Positions 15,158 to 23,315 of a stretch of DNA of 28,464 nt are shown piece after piece. Origin of the DNA: Roseburia sp. CAG:10041_57. GTDB lineage: Bacteria > Bacillota > Clostridia > Lachnospirales > Lachnospiraceae. Under the pieces are notes generated by a model. The model had not been told where the DNA came from and did not search any database. It saw only the letters and a program-made list of their open reading frames with translations. Position 1 is the first letter of the stretch; every line of letters begins with the position of its first letter. Both the position numbers and the translations under genes were made by a program. The stretch spans positions 1 to 28,464 of the forward strand of contig MNTL01000083.1 in NCBI GenBank assembly GCA_001916965.1. The letters are read 5' to 3'.

Positions 15158-17491
15158 ATGGATATCATACTGAAACTAAAAGACGAATTAAACGTTGAAA
15201 AATGGCAGGTGGAAGCTGCTGTAAAATTAATAGACGAGGGCAATACGATTCCTTTTATTTCACGATACCGTAAGGAAGCAACAGGCTCTCTCAATGATGA
15301 AGTACTGAGAAATCTTTATGAGAGACTGACTTATCTGCGTAATCTGGAAGATAAGAAACAGCAGGTACTGAGCAGTATTGAAGAGCAGGGAATGCTGACA
15401 GAAGAACTTAGAAACAAGATTCAGGCAGCAGAGACTATGGTAGTCGTAGAAGACCTGTATCGTCCTTACAGACCTAAGCGTAAGACCAGGGCAAGCGTAG
15501 CCAAGGAGAAGGGGCTGGATGGACTTGCCCAGATCATTCTGGCACAGGAGACAATCAGACCACTTATTGAAGAAGCAGAGCAGTATGTCAGCGAGGAGAA
15601 GGAAGTTAAGAATGTAAAGGAAGCGCTTCAGGGCGCACTTGATATTATTGCAGAGTCCATATCCGATAATGCAGATTACAGAGCCTATATCAGAGAAGCT
15701 ACCTTTAACGAAGGCAAGATTACCAGCCAGGCAAAGGATGAGAAGGCACAGAGCGTTTATGAAATGTACTATGACTTTGAAGAACCTGTGAATAAAGTAG
15801 CAGGACACAGAGTACTTGCATTGAACCGTGGCGAGAATGAGAAGATACTGACAGTGAAGATTGAAGCGCCGGAAGAACAGATTATCCGCTTCCTGGAGAA
15901 GAAAGTAATCACTGCTGAAAATGAGAATACAACACCTGCACTGCAGCAGGCGATTCAGGACAGCTATGATCGTCTTATTGCTCCGGCAATCGAGAGAGAT
16001 ATCAGAAATGAGCTGACAGAGAAGGCAGAAGACGGAGCTATTACCGTATTTGGCAAGAATCTGGAACAGCTTCTGATGCAGCCTCCAATCGCTGGCAAGG
16101 TTGTACTGGGATGGGATCCTGCATTCAGAACAGGCTGTAAGCTTGCTGTTGTAGACCCTACAGGTAAAGTACTGGATACGAAGGTAATTTACCCTACAGC
16201 GCCACAGAACAAAGTAGAAGAAGCCAAGGCAGAGTTAAAGAAACTCATTAAGAAATATAATGTAAATCTGATTTCAGTGGGAAATGGTACTGCTTCCCGT
16301 GAATCAGAGCAGGTCATTGTGGAATTACTGAAAGAACTGGATACACCTGTTCAGTATGTCATTGTAAATGAGGCAGGAGCATCTGTATATTCAGCCAGCA
16401 AACTGGCAACAGAAGAGTTCCCTAACTTTGATGTCGGACAGAGAAGTGCTGCTTCCATCGCCAGAAGATTACAGGATCCATTGGCAGAATTAGTTAAGAT
16501 TGACCCTAAGTCCATCGGTGTAGGACAGTATCAGCATGACATGAACCAGAAGAAGCTGGGTGAAGCGCTTCACGGCGTAGTAGAAGACTCTGTAAATAAG
16601 GTCGGTGTTGACCTGAATACCGCATCTGCACCACTTCTGGAGTATATCTCCGGTATCAGCAAGGCAATTGCCAAGAATATCGTAGACTACAGAGAGACTA
16701 ACGGTAGATTTACCAACCGTAAGCAGCTCCTGAAAGTAGCAAAGCTTGGTCCCAAGGCATTTGAGCAGTGCGCAGGTTTCATGCGTATTACAGACGGTGA
16801 TAATCCATTGGACGCAACCAGCGTACATCCGGAATCCTATGGTGCAGCAGAGCAGCTTCTAGAGAAGCTTGGACTGTCCATGGATGATTTGAAGGAGCTT
16901 CAGAAGAAGGCAGCTGTAAAACCCGCCAAGACAGCATCCCAGCCTAAGCCTAAGAAGCAGGAGAAGAAGGTTGTGATCCGTAACACCAATACAGCCATGG
17001 GTAAAGCACTGGCAGCAGCTATGGGCGGTGTATCTCTTGCTCAGGATGCCGATACGAAATCAGCACCGGCACAGAAGCAGGAGACTGCTGTGAACGGATT
17101 GGAACGCAGAGTAAAAGATAAAAAGAAAATGGCAGAGGAACTTGGCATTGGAGAGATCACTCTGACAGATATCCTCAAGGAACTGGAGAAACCGGCAAGA
17201 GATCCCCGTGAGGACATGCCTGCCCCGATTCTTCGCAGTGATGTACTGGATATGAAAGACTTAAAGCCCGGTATGGTCTTAAAGGGAACAGTCCGTAATG
17301 TTATTGACTTTGGTGTATTTGTAGATATCGGTGTACATCAGGACGGTCTGGTGCATATTTCCCAGATTACAGACAAATACATCAAGCATCCGCTGGAAGC
17401 AGTCAGCGTTGGCGATATTGTAGATGTAAAAGTTATGGATGTAGACTTGACAAAAAAGAGAATATCCCTTACAATGCGTATTGATAAATAA
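15158..17491 (+). CDS. tex: RNA-binding transcription accessory protein Tex
   Basis: Tex is a conserved cytoplasmic nucleic-acid-binding protein related to eukaryotic Spt6. The 777-residue product shows the Tex N-terminal helical domain (TIPFISRYRKEATGSLNDE), the YqgF/RuvC-like domain (GWDPAFRTGCKLAVVD, about 325), helix-hairpin-helix repeats (LEYISGISKAIAKNIVDYR; LGPKAFEQCAGFMRI) and a C-terminal S1 RNA-binding domain (GMVLKGTVRNVIDFGVFVDIG). Between the HhH part and the conserved TDILKELEKPARDPRE block there is a Lys/Ala/Gln-rich linker of about 80 residues (roughly 580-660) not found in typical shorter Tex proteins. AGGAAG precedes the ATG. The 3' end of the gene also contains the promoter of the next unit. 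Confidence 0.96.
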   Translation: MDIILKLKDELNVEKWQVEAAVKLIDEGNTIPFISRYRKEATGSLNDEVLRNLYERLTYLRNLEDKKQQVLSSIEEQGMLTEELRNKIQAAETMVVVEDLYRPYRPKRKTRASVAKEKGLDGLAQIILAQETIRPLIEEAEQYVSEEKEVKNVKEALQGALDIIAESISDNADYRAYIREATFNEGKITSQAKDEKAQSVYEMYYDFEEPVNKVAGHRVLALNRGENEKILTVKIEAPEEQIIRFLEKKVITAENENTTPALQQAIQDSYDRLIAPAIERDIRNELTEKAEDGAITVFGKNLEQLLMQPPIAGKVVLGWDPAFRTGCKLAVVDPTGKVLDTKVIYPTAPQNKVEEAKAELKKLIKKYNVNLISVGNGTASRESEQVIVELLKELDTPVQYVIVNEAGASVYSASKLATEEFPNFDVGQRSAASIARRLQDPLAELVKIDPKSIGVGQYQHDMNQKKLGEALHGVVEDSVNKVGVDLNTASAPLLEYISGISKAIAKNIVDYRETNGRFTNRKQLLKVAKLGPKAFEQCAGFMRITDGDNPLDATSVHPESYGAAEQLLEKLGLSMDDLKELQKKAAVKPAKTASQPKPKKQEKKVVIRNTNTAMGKALAAAMGGVSLAQDADTKSAPAQKQETAVNGLERRVKDKKKMAEELGIGEITLTDILKELEKPARDPREDMPAPILRSDVLDMKDLKPGMVLKGTVRNVIDFGVFVDIGVHQDGLVHISQITDKYIKHPLEAVSVGDIVDVKVMDVDLTKKRISLTMRIDK
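17447..17475 (+). promoter_or_regulatory. FMN riboswitch-ribU promoter inside the end of tex
   Basis: TTGACA (17447-17452) and TACAAT (17470-17475) with exactly 17 bp between them lie within the last 15 codons of tex. The start would be near 17482, about 20 nt before the riboswitch. This is the only strong promoter seen for ribU. Confidence 0.75.
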
Positions 17492-17502
17492 AATATAAGG
17501 TA

Positions 17503-17618
17503 ATTCTTCGGGGTTGGGTGTAATTCCCTACCGGCGGTATAGTCCGCGACCCGTGCTTATGCATGGCTGATATGGTGCGATTCCATAACCGACAGTAAAG
17601 TCTGGATGAGAGAAGAAA
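17503..17618 (+). promoter_or_regulatory. FMN riboswitch (RFN element)
   Basis: Conserved blocks of the FMN aptamer are present in order: CGGGGTTGGGTG, AATTCCCTACCGGCGGTA, AGTCCGCGACCCG, a variable hairpin (17554-17568), TGGTGCGATTCCATAACCGACAG, and TAAAGTCTGGATGAGAGAAGA. The short closing helix pairs TTCTT (17504-17508) with AAGAA. It binds FMN. A terminator follows 43 nt later, so FMN probably causes early termination before ribU. Confidence 0.96.
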
Positions 17619-17661
17619 ATGAATCGTTTTTAACACAGGTTTATTACGATATGCTAGGAAT

Positions 17662-17696
17662 GCCCCGAATTGTCTGGTACAGTTCGGGGCTTTTTT
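17662..17696 (+). terminator. Riboswitch-controlled terminator
   Basis: GCCCCGAA (17662-17669) pairs with TTCGGGGC (17683-17690), followed by six Ts. It lies between the FMN aptamer and ribU, the expression platform of a transcription-terminating switch. Confidence 0.92.
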
Positions 17697-17787
17697 GTGT
17701 CATATACTTATGATATATGTGATTTACCATGCAGAACGGTTTATACAGAATGGAGAATTTCCTTACAATGAAAAGGAGATTAGAACA

Positions 17788-18549
17788 ATGAATGAATTTA
17801 TCACGAACATCGCAGAAAATGTAACCTTTGTCCTGGAATTTCTGGCGCTTGTAGCTGCCCTGGTCGCAGTTGCTGTCATCGCTGAGAAGCTGCTTAATAA
17901 GCGGAACGGTAACGACAGTAAGATACTGACTACTAGAAAAGTAGCAATGATCGGCATGTTCTCTGCTGTTGCAGGTATCTTTATGATTCTGGAACTGCCT
18001 ATGCCTTTTGCTCCATCCTTCTACAAGATAGATCCAAGTGAATTGCCGGTATTGATATGCGGCTTCGCCTTTGGACCTGTAGCAGGTGTTCTGACAGAGT
18101 TTGTGAAGATCATCATCAAATTATTCCTGAAACCTACTTCTACTGCTTTTGTTGGAGAACTTGCAAACTTCTGTGTAGGATGCTCCATGATTCTTCCGGC
18201 AACGATCATTTATCATGCCAGGAAGAGTAAGACAACAGCAATCGTTGGCTGTGTGGCAGGAACTGTAGTGATGACGATTTTTGGAACATTATTTAACGCA
18301 GTTTATTTATTACCAACCTTTGCTGTTATGTATGGTATGCCTCTGGATGCACTGATTGGCATGGGAACTGCCCTGAATGCAAACGTAACAGATGTATTTT
18401 CCTTCGTGGCATTTTGTGTGGCACCATTAAATCTCATTAAGGGTGCAGCAGTATCCGTATTGACTTTTGTATTGTACAAGCCTTTAAGTCCTATCTTAAA
18501 GACTTCCTGGGAAGCATCCACAGTACGTAAGCCATCTCAGACTATGTAA
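17788..18549 (+). CDS. ribU: Riboflavin ECF transporter substrate-binding subunit RibU
   Basis: RibU is the membrane S component that binds riboflavin and joins a shared energy-coupling module (EcfA, EcfA', EcfT, not encoded in this window). The 253-residue protein has hydrophobic helices and family blocks such as PFAPSFYKIDPSELPVLICGF, EFVKIIIKLF and NAVYLLPTFA. It has an extra N-terminal hydrophobic helix (about residues 13-35, TFVLEFLALVAALVAVAVIA) before the part that aligns with normal RibU of about 190-200 residues. ATG 17788 with AAGGAG upstream is preferred over the longer open frame from 17695. The FMN riboswitch upstream strongly supports riboflavin as substrate. A terminator follows. 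Confidence 0.93.
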   Translation: MNEFITNIAENVTFVLEFLALVAALVAVAVIAEKLLNKRNGNDSKILTTRKVAMIGMFSAVAGIFMILELPMPFAPSFYKIDPSELPVLICGFAFGPVAGVLTEFVKIIIKLFLKPTSTAFVGELANFCVGCSMILPATIIYHARKSKTTAIVGCVAGTVVMTIFGTLFNAVYLLPTFAVMYGMPLDALIGMGTALNANVTDVFSFVAFCVAPLNLIKGAAVSVLTFVLYKPLSPILKTSWEASTVRKPSQTM

Positions 18550-18577
18550 ATCCACTATTATCTATAATCTTATAAGG

Positions 18578-18610
18578 AAGTCTCAACTCCATAGAGGGTT
18601 GGGACTTTTT
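18578..18610 (+). terminator. Intrinsic terminator after ribU
   Basis: AAGTCTCAAC (18578-18587) pairs with GTTGGGACTT (18598-18607, one G-U), followed by a T run. Confidence 0.88.
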
Positions 18611-18716
18611 ACTATCATAAAAAAATTATAAATTTCTGAAGACTTTTTGAAGCCTGTATCGTTATAAATATATGAAAAGCTTAATGAACTTTAAATTTTC
18701 CTTAAAATTGTTATAG

Positions 18717-18748
18717 TCTTAACACAATGAAAATATTCTGTGTTAAGA
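18717..18748. promoter_or_regulatory. Inverted repeat upstream of the ABC exporter operon
   Basis: TCTTAACACA (18717-18726) and TGTGTTAAGA (18739-18748) are perfect inverse complements 12 nt apart. A weak -10 (TATAGT, 18712-18717) sits at its left edge, so the repeat would span the start of transcription. It may be a regulator binding site or a leader hairpin. No regulator gene is adjacent. Confidence 0.55.
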
Positions 18749-18805
18749 TATTCTAGAAATACAGTTGCTGACAAGGAAGATACAGTAACAAGAAGAGGGA
18801 GTAAT

Positions 18806-19528
18806 ATGGATAAAGTATTAATTGAAATCAGGGATATGCATAAGATTTATAATCCTGGTGAAAATGAAGTCCGGGCGCTGGATGGCGTGGATCTGACAAT
18901 CTATGAGAATGAATTTGTTGCCATTATCGGACATTCAGGCTCTGGTAAATCCACACTGATGAACATGCTGGGCTGTCTGGATGTACCGACCAGTGGTACT
19001 TACAGGCTTCATGACATTGATGTATCGGATATGGAGGATGATGAGCTTTCTGATGTGCGCAACCGTGAGATTGGATTTATTTTTCAGGGATTCAATCTGA
19101 TCCAGAATCTGACAGCCCTGGAGAATGTGGAATTACCGCTGGTATATCGTGGTGTAGGCAAGAAGGAGCGAAGAGAACTGTCCCTGACTGCACTGGATAA
19201 AGTAGGATTGTCAGGACGACTGGATCACAGACCGGCGCAGATGTCAGGCGGACAGCAGCAGAGAGTAGCGATTGCAAGAGCGATAGCGCAGGCACCGCCT
19301 ATCATTCTGGCGGATGAACCCACAGGTAATCTGGATTCCCATTCCACAGGAGAGATCATGCAGATATTGAGAGATCTGCACAAAGAGGGAAGAACCGTCA
19401 TCCTGATCACCCATGATAATGATATTGCCGAAAGAGCAGACAGGGTGATACGAATCAGTGACGGAAGAATCGTAGAAGATACCAACAGACTGGTAAAGCA
19501 TGAGGAGGAGAGTTATGAAGAAGCGTAA
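18806..19528 (+). CDS. ABC exporter ATP-binding protein (MacB/LolD type)
   Basis: This 240-residue ATPase powers the exporter whose adaptor and permease follow. It shows Walker A GHSGSGKST (residues 42-50), the Q-loop IFQGFNLI, signature MSGGQQQR (about 146-153), Walker B IILADEPTG (about 167-175) and the switch histidine in LITHD. The GNLDSHSTGEIM segment is typical of the MacB/LolD/FtsE group. An open frame reaches 18740, but ATG 18806 after AGAGGGAG is the sound start. Its last 14 bases overlap the adaptor gene. Substrates of such systems are often peptides, antimicrobial compounds or lipids; nothing here identifies the cargo. Confidence 0.95.
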   Translation: MDKVLIEIRDMHKIYNPGENEVRALDGVDLTIYENEFVAIIGHSGSGKSTLMNMLGCLDVPTSGTYRLHDIDVSDMEDDELSDVRNREIGFIFQGFNLIQNLTALENVELPLVYRGVGKKERRELSLTALDKVGLSGRLDHRPAQMSGGQQQRVAIARAIAQAPPIILADEPTGNLDSHSTGEIMQILRDLHKEGRTVILITHDNDIAERADRVIRISDGRIVEDTNRLVKHEEESYEEA

Positions 19529-20999
19529 AAAGAAAATCATCAAAATTGTGGCTGGCATTGTAGTAGTTGCCATCATTGCAGGAGTCGTAATCGGCTCACA
19601 GAATCAGGGGACAGTAGCAATCCCTGTGTATACACAACAGGCATTCAGAGGAGCCATCAGTTCAGAGCTGGATACCAGTGGCACTGTGAAGGCTGAGAAT
19701 ACAGTAACTTATTTTGCACCAGCAGGAACCAAAATAGCCGGTGTACAGGTCGAGGCAGGTGATGTGGTAAAGAGCGGAGATATGATGGTCTGCTTTGATG
19801 AGGCAGCCCTTGCCTATGCACAGAGACAAAGTGACCTGGAGCAGAAGATCAGTGCTACAGATTATACGGCTGCCGTACAGACCAATCAGGAGCAGCAGGC
19901 GAAGCTGGCACAGGCTCAGACCGATATTGCCACATTGGAGATTCAGAAGGACAATTATGAGAGATACATAGAGGACCTTACCAATGGTATTACGGATGTG
20001 ACTGCCCTGCGTAAGGCAGACCTGTACGCAGATATTTATTCTGCGGAGAAGGCAATCAACAACTATGATCTGGCGATGCAGACTCCTACAGAAGATACCA
20101 ATATGGATGAGCTGCTTCGTAAAAAGACAGAGAAGACCAATGAATTGAACAAATTACAGAATGAGTTAAGCATGCTCTCTGACTATAAGACATCTTATGG
20201 CTGGGAAGATCTGCTGACACAGGCAAAGAAAGATCTTGCAGATGTAGAGACAAAGCTACAGGAAGCCAAGGCAGATAAATCCAGCGCAGAAGCTTCTATT
20301 GTCAATGATAACAAGCTTGCAAGTTCTCAGCTTTCACAGGAGAAGGCGAAGCTTACAACACAGGATGCCCAGACCAAGTATCAGGAAGCCTTAAACGGTA
20401 TCGTAGCAGATTTTGACGGTGTCGTAACAGAACTGACAGCAGTTGATGGTGCTACGGTACAGGAAGGAACGCAGCTTCTTGTATTGGAAAGCTATGATGA
20501 AGTGTGCGTGGAATTCCAGGCTTCCAAGTATGATCTGGAGAATCTTGTAGTCGGTCAGAAGGCAGTGATTGATATTTCAGGCAAGAAATATGAAGGTAGT
20601 GTATCACGTATCAATAAAATGGCATCTCCGAATTCCTCAGGTGTGCCTATGGTAGCTGCCAGAGTACATATTGATAATCCGGATGAGAATGTATATCTGG
20701 GAATCGAAGCAAGACTTCAGATTACAACAGCACAGAATGACGACACGCTTTTAGTTCCCGTAGAAGCTGTTAATATTGATAATGACGGCAATTTCTGCTA
20801 TCTGATAGAGAATGGCGTGCTTGTAAAGAGATACATTACAACAGGAATCTCTTCTTCTGATTACATTGAAATAACAGATGGACTTTCCGAACAGGATACA
20901 GTAGTAACCTCAGCCATGATGGATACAGAGCTGACAGAAGGTATGGAAGTGACAGATATGTCACAAACTGAAGAAGCCACTACTGTCAGCGCCGAATAG
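19515..20999 (+). CDS. HlyD/MacA-like membrane fusion (adaptor) protein
   Basis: The 494-residue protein has a basic N-terminus and one membrane anchor (IIKIVAGIVVVAIIAGVVIG, about residues 8-27). A biotinyl-lipoyl-like half follows (VKSGDMMVCFDEAALAYAQ), then a long Gln/Lys/Ala-rich coiled-coil hairpin (about 95-275) and the second lipoyl half (GIVADFDGVVTELTAVDGATVQEG). Beta-barrel parts follow. This is the MacA/RND-adaptor order. The start overlaps the ATPase gene and has GAGGAGG just upstream. In a Gram-positive cell it would stand outside the membrane and join the ATPase/permease complex, without an outer-membrane channel. The acidic tail after about residue 470 is poorly conserved. Confidence 0.92.
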   Translation: MKKRKKKIIKIVAGIVVVAIIAGVVIGSQNQGTVAIPVYTQQAFRGAISSELDTSGTVKAENTVTYFAPAGTKIAGVQVEAGDVVKSGDMMVCFDEAALAYAQRQSDLEQKISATDYTAAVQTNQEQQAKLAQAQTDIATLEIQKDNYERYIEDLTNGITDVTALRKADLYADIYSAEKAINNYDLAMQTPTEDTNMDELLRKKTEKTNELNKLQNELSMLSDYKTSYGWEDLLTQAKKDLADVETKLQEAKADKSSAEASIVNDNKLASSQLSQEKAKLTTQDAQTKYQEALNGIVADFDGVVTELTAVDGATVQEGTQLLVLESYDEVCVEFQASKYDLENLVVGQKAVIDISGKKYEGSVSRINKMASPNSSGVPMVAARVHIDNPDENVYLGIEARLQITTAQNDDTLLVPVEAVNIDNDGNFCYLIENGVLVKRYITTGISSSDYIEITDGLSEQDTVVTSAMMDTELTEGMEVTDMSQTEEATTVSAE

Positions 21000-21021
21000 T
21001 GGATTTGGGAGGACAAGATAC

Positions 21022-22263
21022 ATGTCAAAAATATGGGAATATATTAAGATTGCACTGATGAATATCAGAAGCAATAAAGGACGTTCCTTTCTGACCATGC
21101 TGGGAATCATCATCGGTATCTCTTCTGTGATCCTGATCGTTTCCACGGGCTCCGGCGTAAAAGGCGGAGTCAGCGGACAGCTCAATGATCTGGTAGGAGG
21201 CTATGTACAGCTCTATGCGGAGAATGACCAGAAGAATTCAGACTATATCGAATTCACGGATGAAGATCTGGATGTTATCACAGAGAAGATAGACCATGTC
21301 AAGGGTGCTACAGACATGTGGATGTTCAGTGAAGCACAGACGCAGAGTACGAAGGGAACCTTTAATACGGCAGTGACTTTTGGTAACGAATCATTACAGT
21401 ATTATAATAAAACTAAGATGCTGAAAGGACGCTATTTTACCAAGAGCGAGTATCAGAAAGCAAGCAAAGTATGCGTTATTACAGAGAAAGGAGCTAAAAA
21501 GCTTTTTGGTTCCACAGATGTATTGGGACTGGATGTCAATATGACACTTTACGGTATTACACAGGAATATACAATAGTAGGAATCAGAAAAGACAATGAT
21601 TCTGCCATGAAAGGCATGGTATTTAACTCCGGTGATGTAGAACTGGAGATTCCAACAACAGTTCTGGAATCCGTATATGGATATTATACAGAGAAGTTCA
21701 CTTCTTTCTTTATATTCTGTGATTCTACAGAATATGTTAAGAGTGTTGCCAAGCAGGCGAAGAATCTGCTGGAAGCACGTTATAACATCAGAGGCAAGGA
21801 ATATATCCAGGTATATGATTTTGCGTCCTCACTGAATGAAATTGATGGCGTACTCAATTATGTCACGATCTTTGTCGTACTGGTAGCAGCGATATCCCTG
21901 ATCGTAGGTGGTATCGGCGTTATGAATATTATGCTGGTATCCGTAACGGAACGAACCAAGGAAATCGGTATCCGTAAGGCACTTGGTGCCAAGACCGGCT
22001 CTATTCTGTTCCAGTTCCTGATGGAAGCGGTCATCATTACACTGATTGGCGGACTGCTGGGCATTGTAATTGGAATCGCCGGGGCAAAAGGCATATGCTC
22101 GCTGCTGGGCGTTCTGGGACTTGGTTCCATCGAAGCAGCCATTGATCCGGTGGTTGTACTGGCAGCAACAGCCTTTTCCTCAATGGTTGGTATCTTCTTT
22201 GGAATATACCCGGCTAAAAAAGCTGCCAAGCTAAGCCCAATCGAAGCACTCAGACATGAGTGA
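21022..22263 (+). CDS. MacB-like ABC transporter permease
   Basis: This 413-residue permease has one N-terminal membrane helix (FLTMLGIIIGISSVILIVSTG, near residues 23-43), a large extracellular MacB_PCD domain of about 230 residues, and three C-terminal helices. The last part contains the family motifs GGIGVMNIMLVSVTERTKEIGIRKALGA and YPAKKAAKLSPIEALRHE. It is the third gene of the operon, 22 bp after the adaptor, with GGGAGGA as ribosome binding site. A terminator follows directly. Together the three genes make a complete MacAB-type exporter. Confidence 0.95.
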   Translation: MSKIWEYIKIALMNIRSNKGRSFLTMLGIIIGISSVILIVSTGSGVKGGVSGQLNDLVGGYVQLYAENDQKNSDYIEFTDEDLDVITEKIDHVKGATDMWMFSEAQTQSTKGTFNTAVTFGNESLQYYNKTKMLKGRYFTKSEYQKASKVCVITEKGAKKLFGSTDVLGLDVNMTLYGITQEYTIVGIRKDNDSAMKGMVFNSGDVELEIPTTVLESVYGYYTEKFTSFFIFCDSTEYVKSVAKQAKNLLEARYNIRGKEYIQVYDFASSLNEIDGVLNYVTIFVVLVAAISLIVGGIGVMNIMLVSVTERTKEIGIRKALGAKTGSILFQFLMEAVIITLIGGLLGIVIGIAGAKGICSLLGVLGLGSIEAAIDPVVVLAATAFSSMVGIFFGIYPAKKAAKLSPIEALRHE

Positions 22264-22272
22264 TCATATATT

Positions 22273-22305
22273 AAACTCCCCTAAGACTTGAACTTTGGGG
22301 AGTTT
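22273..22305 (+). terminator. Intrinsic terminator after the exporter operon
   Basis: AAACTCCCC (22273-22281) pairs with GGGGAGTTT (22297-22305), followed by Ts. Confidence 0.88.
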
Positions 22306-22315
22306 TCGTTATAAT
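22288..22315 (+). promoter_or_regulatory. Promoter overlapping the terminator, for the YcxB-like gene
   Basis: TTGAAC (22288-22293) lies in the terminator loop and TATAAT (22310-22315) just after it, with a 16-bp spacer. It would drive the YcxB-like gene and perhaps the genes beyond. Confidence 0.6.
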
Positions 22316-22370
22316 ATAGATGTAACTATGCGGACAGCATATGCAATATAAGGACAAAGAAGGGGACTAT

Positions 22371-22850
22371 ATGGAGCTTGAGTTTGACGTGAAGGTGACA
22401 CCTTCTGCAATGTATGACTATTTACTGCATCACACCTATTCCGGCATGTCGGGTATCATCGGCACTGTCTTCGGTGTTTTTTTGATAATGGCTTTTCTTG
22501 CCACGAAATATCCGATTTATCTGATTGCAGGTATCGTAGTGATCGGTTATCTGCCGGCTGCCCTTTGGCTAAAGGCACATCAGCAGGTCAGCATGACCCC
22601 GGCATTTAAGGAACCGCTGCATTATCATATGACAGATGAGGGAATCTCCGTATCACAGGGAGAGAATGAAGAACAGCAGTCCTGGGAGAGCTGTTATAAA
22701 GCAGTTTCCACCAGAAACAGTATCATTCTTTATACCTCCAGGACAACAGCTTCCATTTTTCCTCGTAAGGATCTTGGAGAGAATGTGGAGACACTGATTA
22801 AGATGATTTCTACCCATATGCCTCCCAAGAAAGTCAAAATCCGTTTTTAA
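22371..22850 (+). CDS. YcxB-like membrane protein
   Basis: The 159-residue product begins MELEFDVKVTPSAMYDYLLHHTY, then has two hydrophobic helices (GIIGTVFGVFLIMAFLA and YLIAGIVVIGYLPAALWL). A soluble C-terminal part follows (HYHMTDEGISVSQGENEEQQSW ... NSIILYTSRTTASIFPRK), the pattern of YcxB-family proteins of unknown function. An earlier ATG at 22341 is in frame, but AGGGGACT before 22371 and the family start favour the shorter form. It lies upstream of the tsaE cluster with a gap of 45 bp and may be cotranscribed with it. Confidence 0.75.
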   Translation: MELEFDVKVTPSAMYDYLLHHTYSGMSGIIGTVFGVFLIMAFLATKYPIYLIAGIVVIGYLPAALWLKAHQQVSMTPAFKEPLHYHMTDEGISVSQGENEEQQSWESCYKAVSTRNSIILYTSRTTASIFPRKDLGENVETLIKMISTHMPPKKVKIRF

Positions 22851-22895
22851 AGATATAATTAAAAGATATAATGAATAGAAAGACATGGTAGTAGT

Positions 22896-23315
22896 ATGGT
22901 AATAGAAACATGGAGTCCCAAGGAGACTTATGCCCTGGGTGAGAAGATCGGCAGGGAAGCACTTCCGGGACAGGTTTATACGCTGAATGGCGATTTGGGC
23001 GTAGGTAAGACTGTATTTACGCAGGGTGTGGCAGCAGGACTTGGTATACAGGAGCCGGTGAACAGTCCCACCTTTACGATTGTGCAGGTATATGAAGAAG
23101 GCAGGATGCCTTTTTATCATTTTGATGTATACCGTATAGGCGATGTAGAAGAGATGGAAGAGATCGGGTATCAGGATTACTTCTATGGAGAAGGTCTGTG
23201 CATGATAGAATGGGCGCAGCTGATAGAAGAGATTATACCTGAGAATGCCAGACATATTACGATAGAGAAAGATCTGGACAAAGGCTTTGATTACCGGAGG
23301 ATAACAATAGAGTGA
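22896..23315 (+). CDS. tsaE: tRNA t6A biosynthesis ATPase TsaE
   Basis: TsaE is the ATPase of the TsaBDE complex that makes N6-threonylcarbamoyladenosine at position 37 of tRNAs reading ANN codons. The 139-residue protein has Walker A GDLGVGKT (residues 32-39), the switch segment NSPTFTIVQVYEEG, HFDVYRI and the C-terminal IEWAQLIEEIIP. Normal length. The ribosome binding site is weak (GGTAGT), and no better start is in frame. Its stop overlaps the GTG start of tsaB by four bases. Confidence 0.96.
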   Translation: MVIETWSPKETYALGEKIGREALPGQVYTLNGDLGVGKTVFTQGVAAGLGIQEPVNSPTFTIVQVYEEGRMPFYHFDVYRIGDVEEMEEIGYQDYFYGEGLCMIEWAQLIEEIIPENARHITIEKDLDKGFDYRRITIE

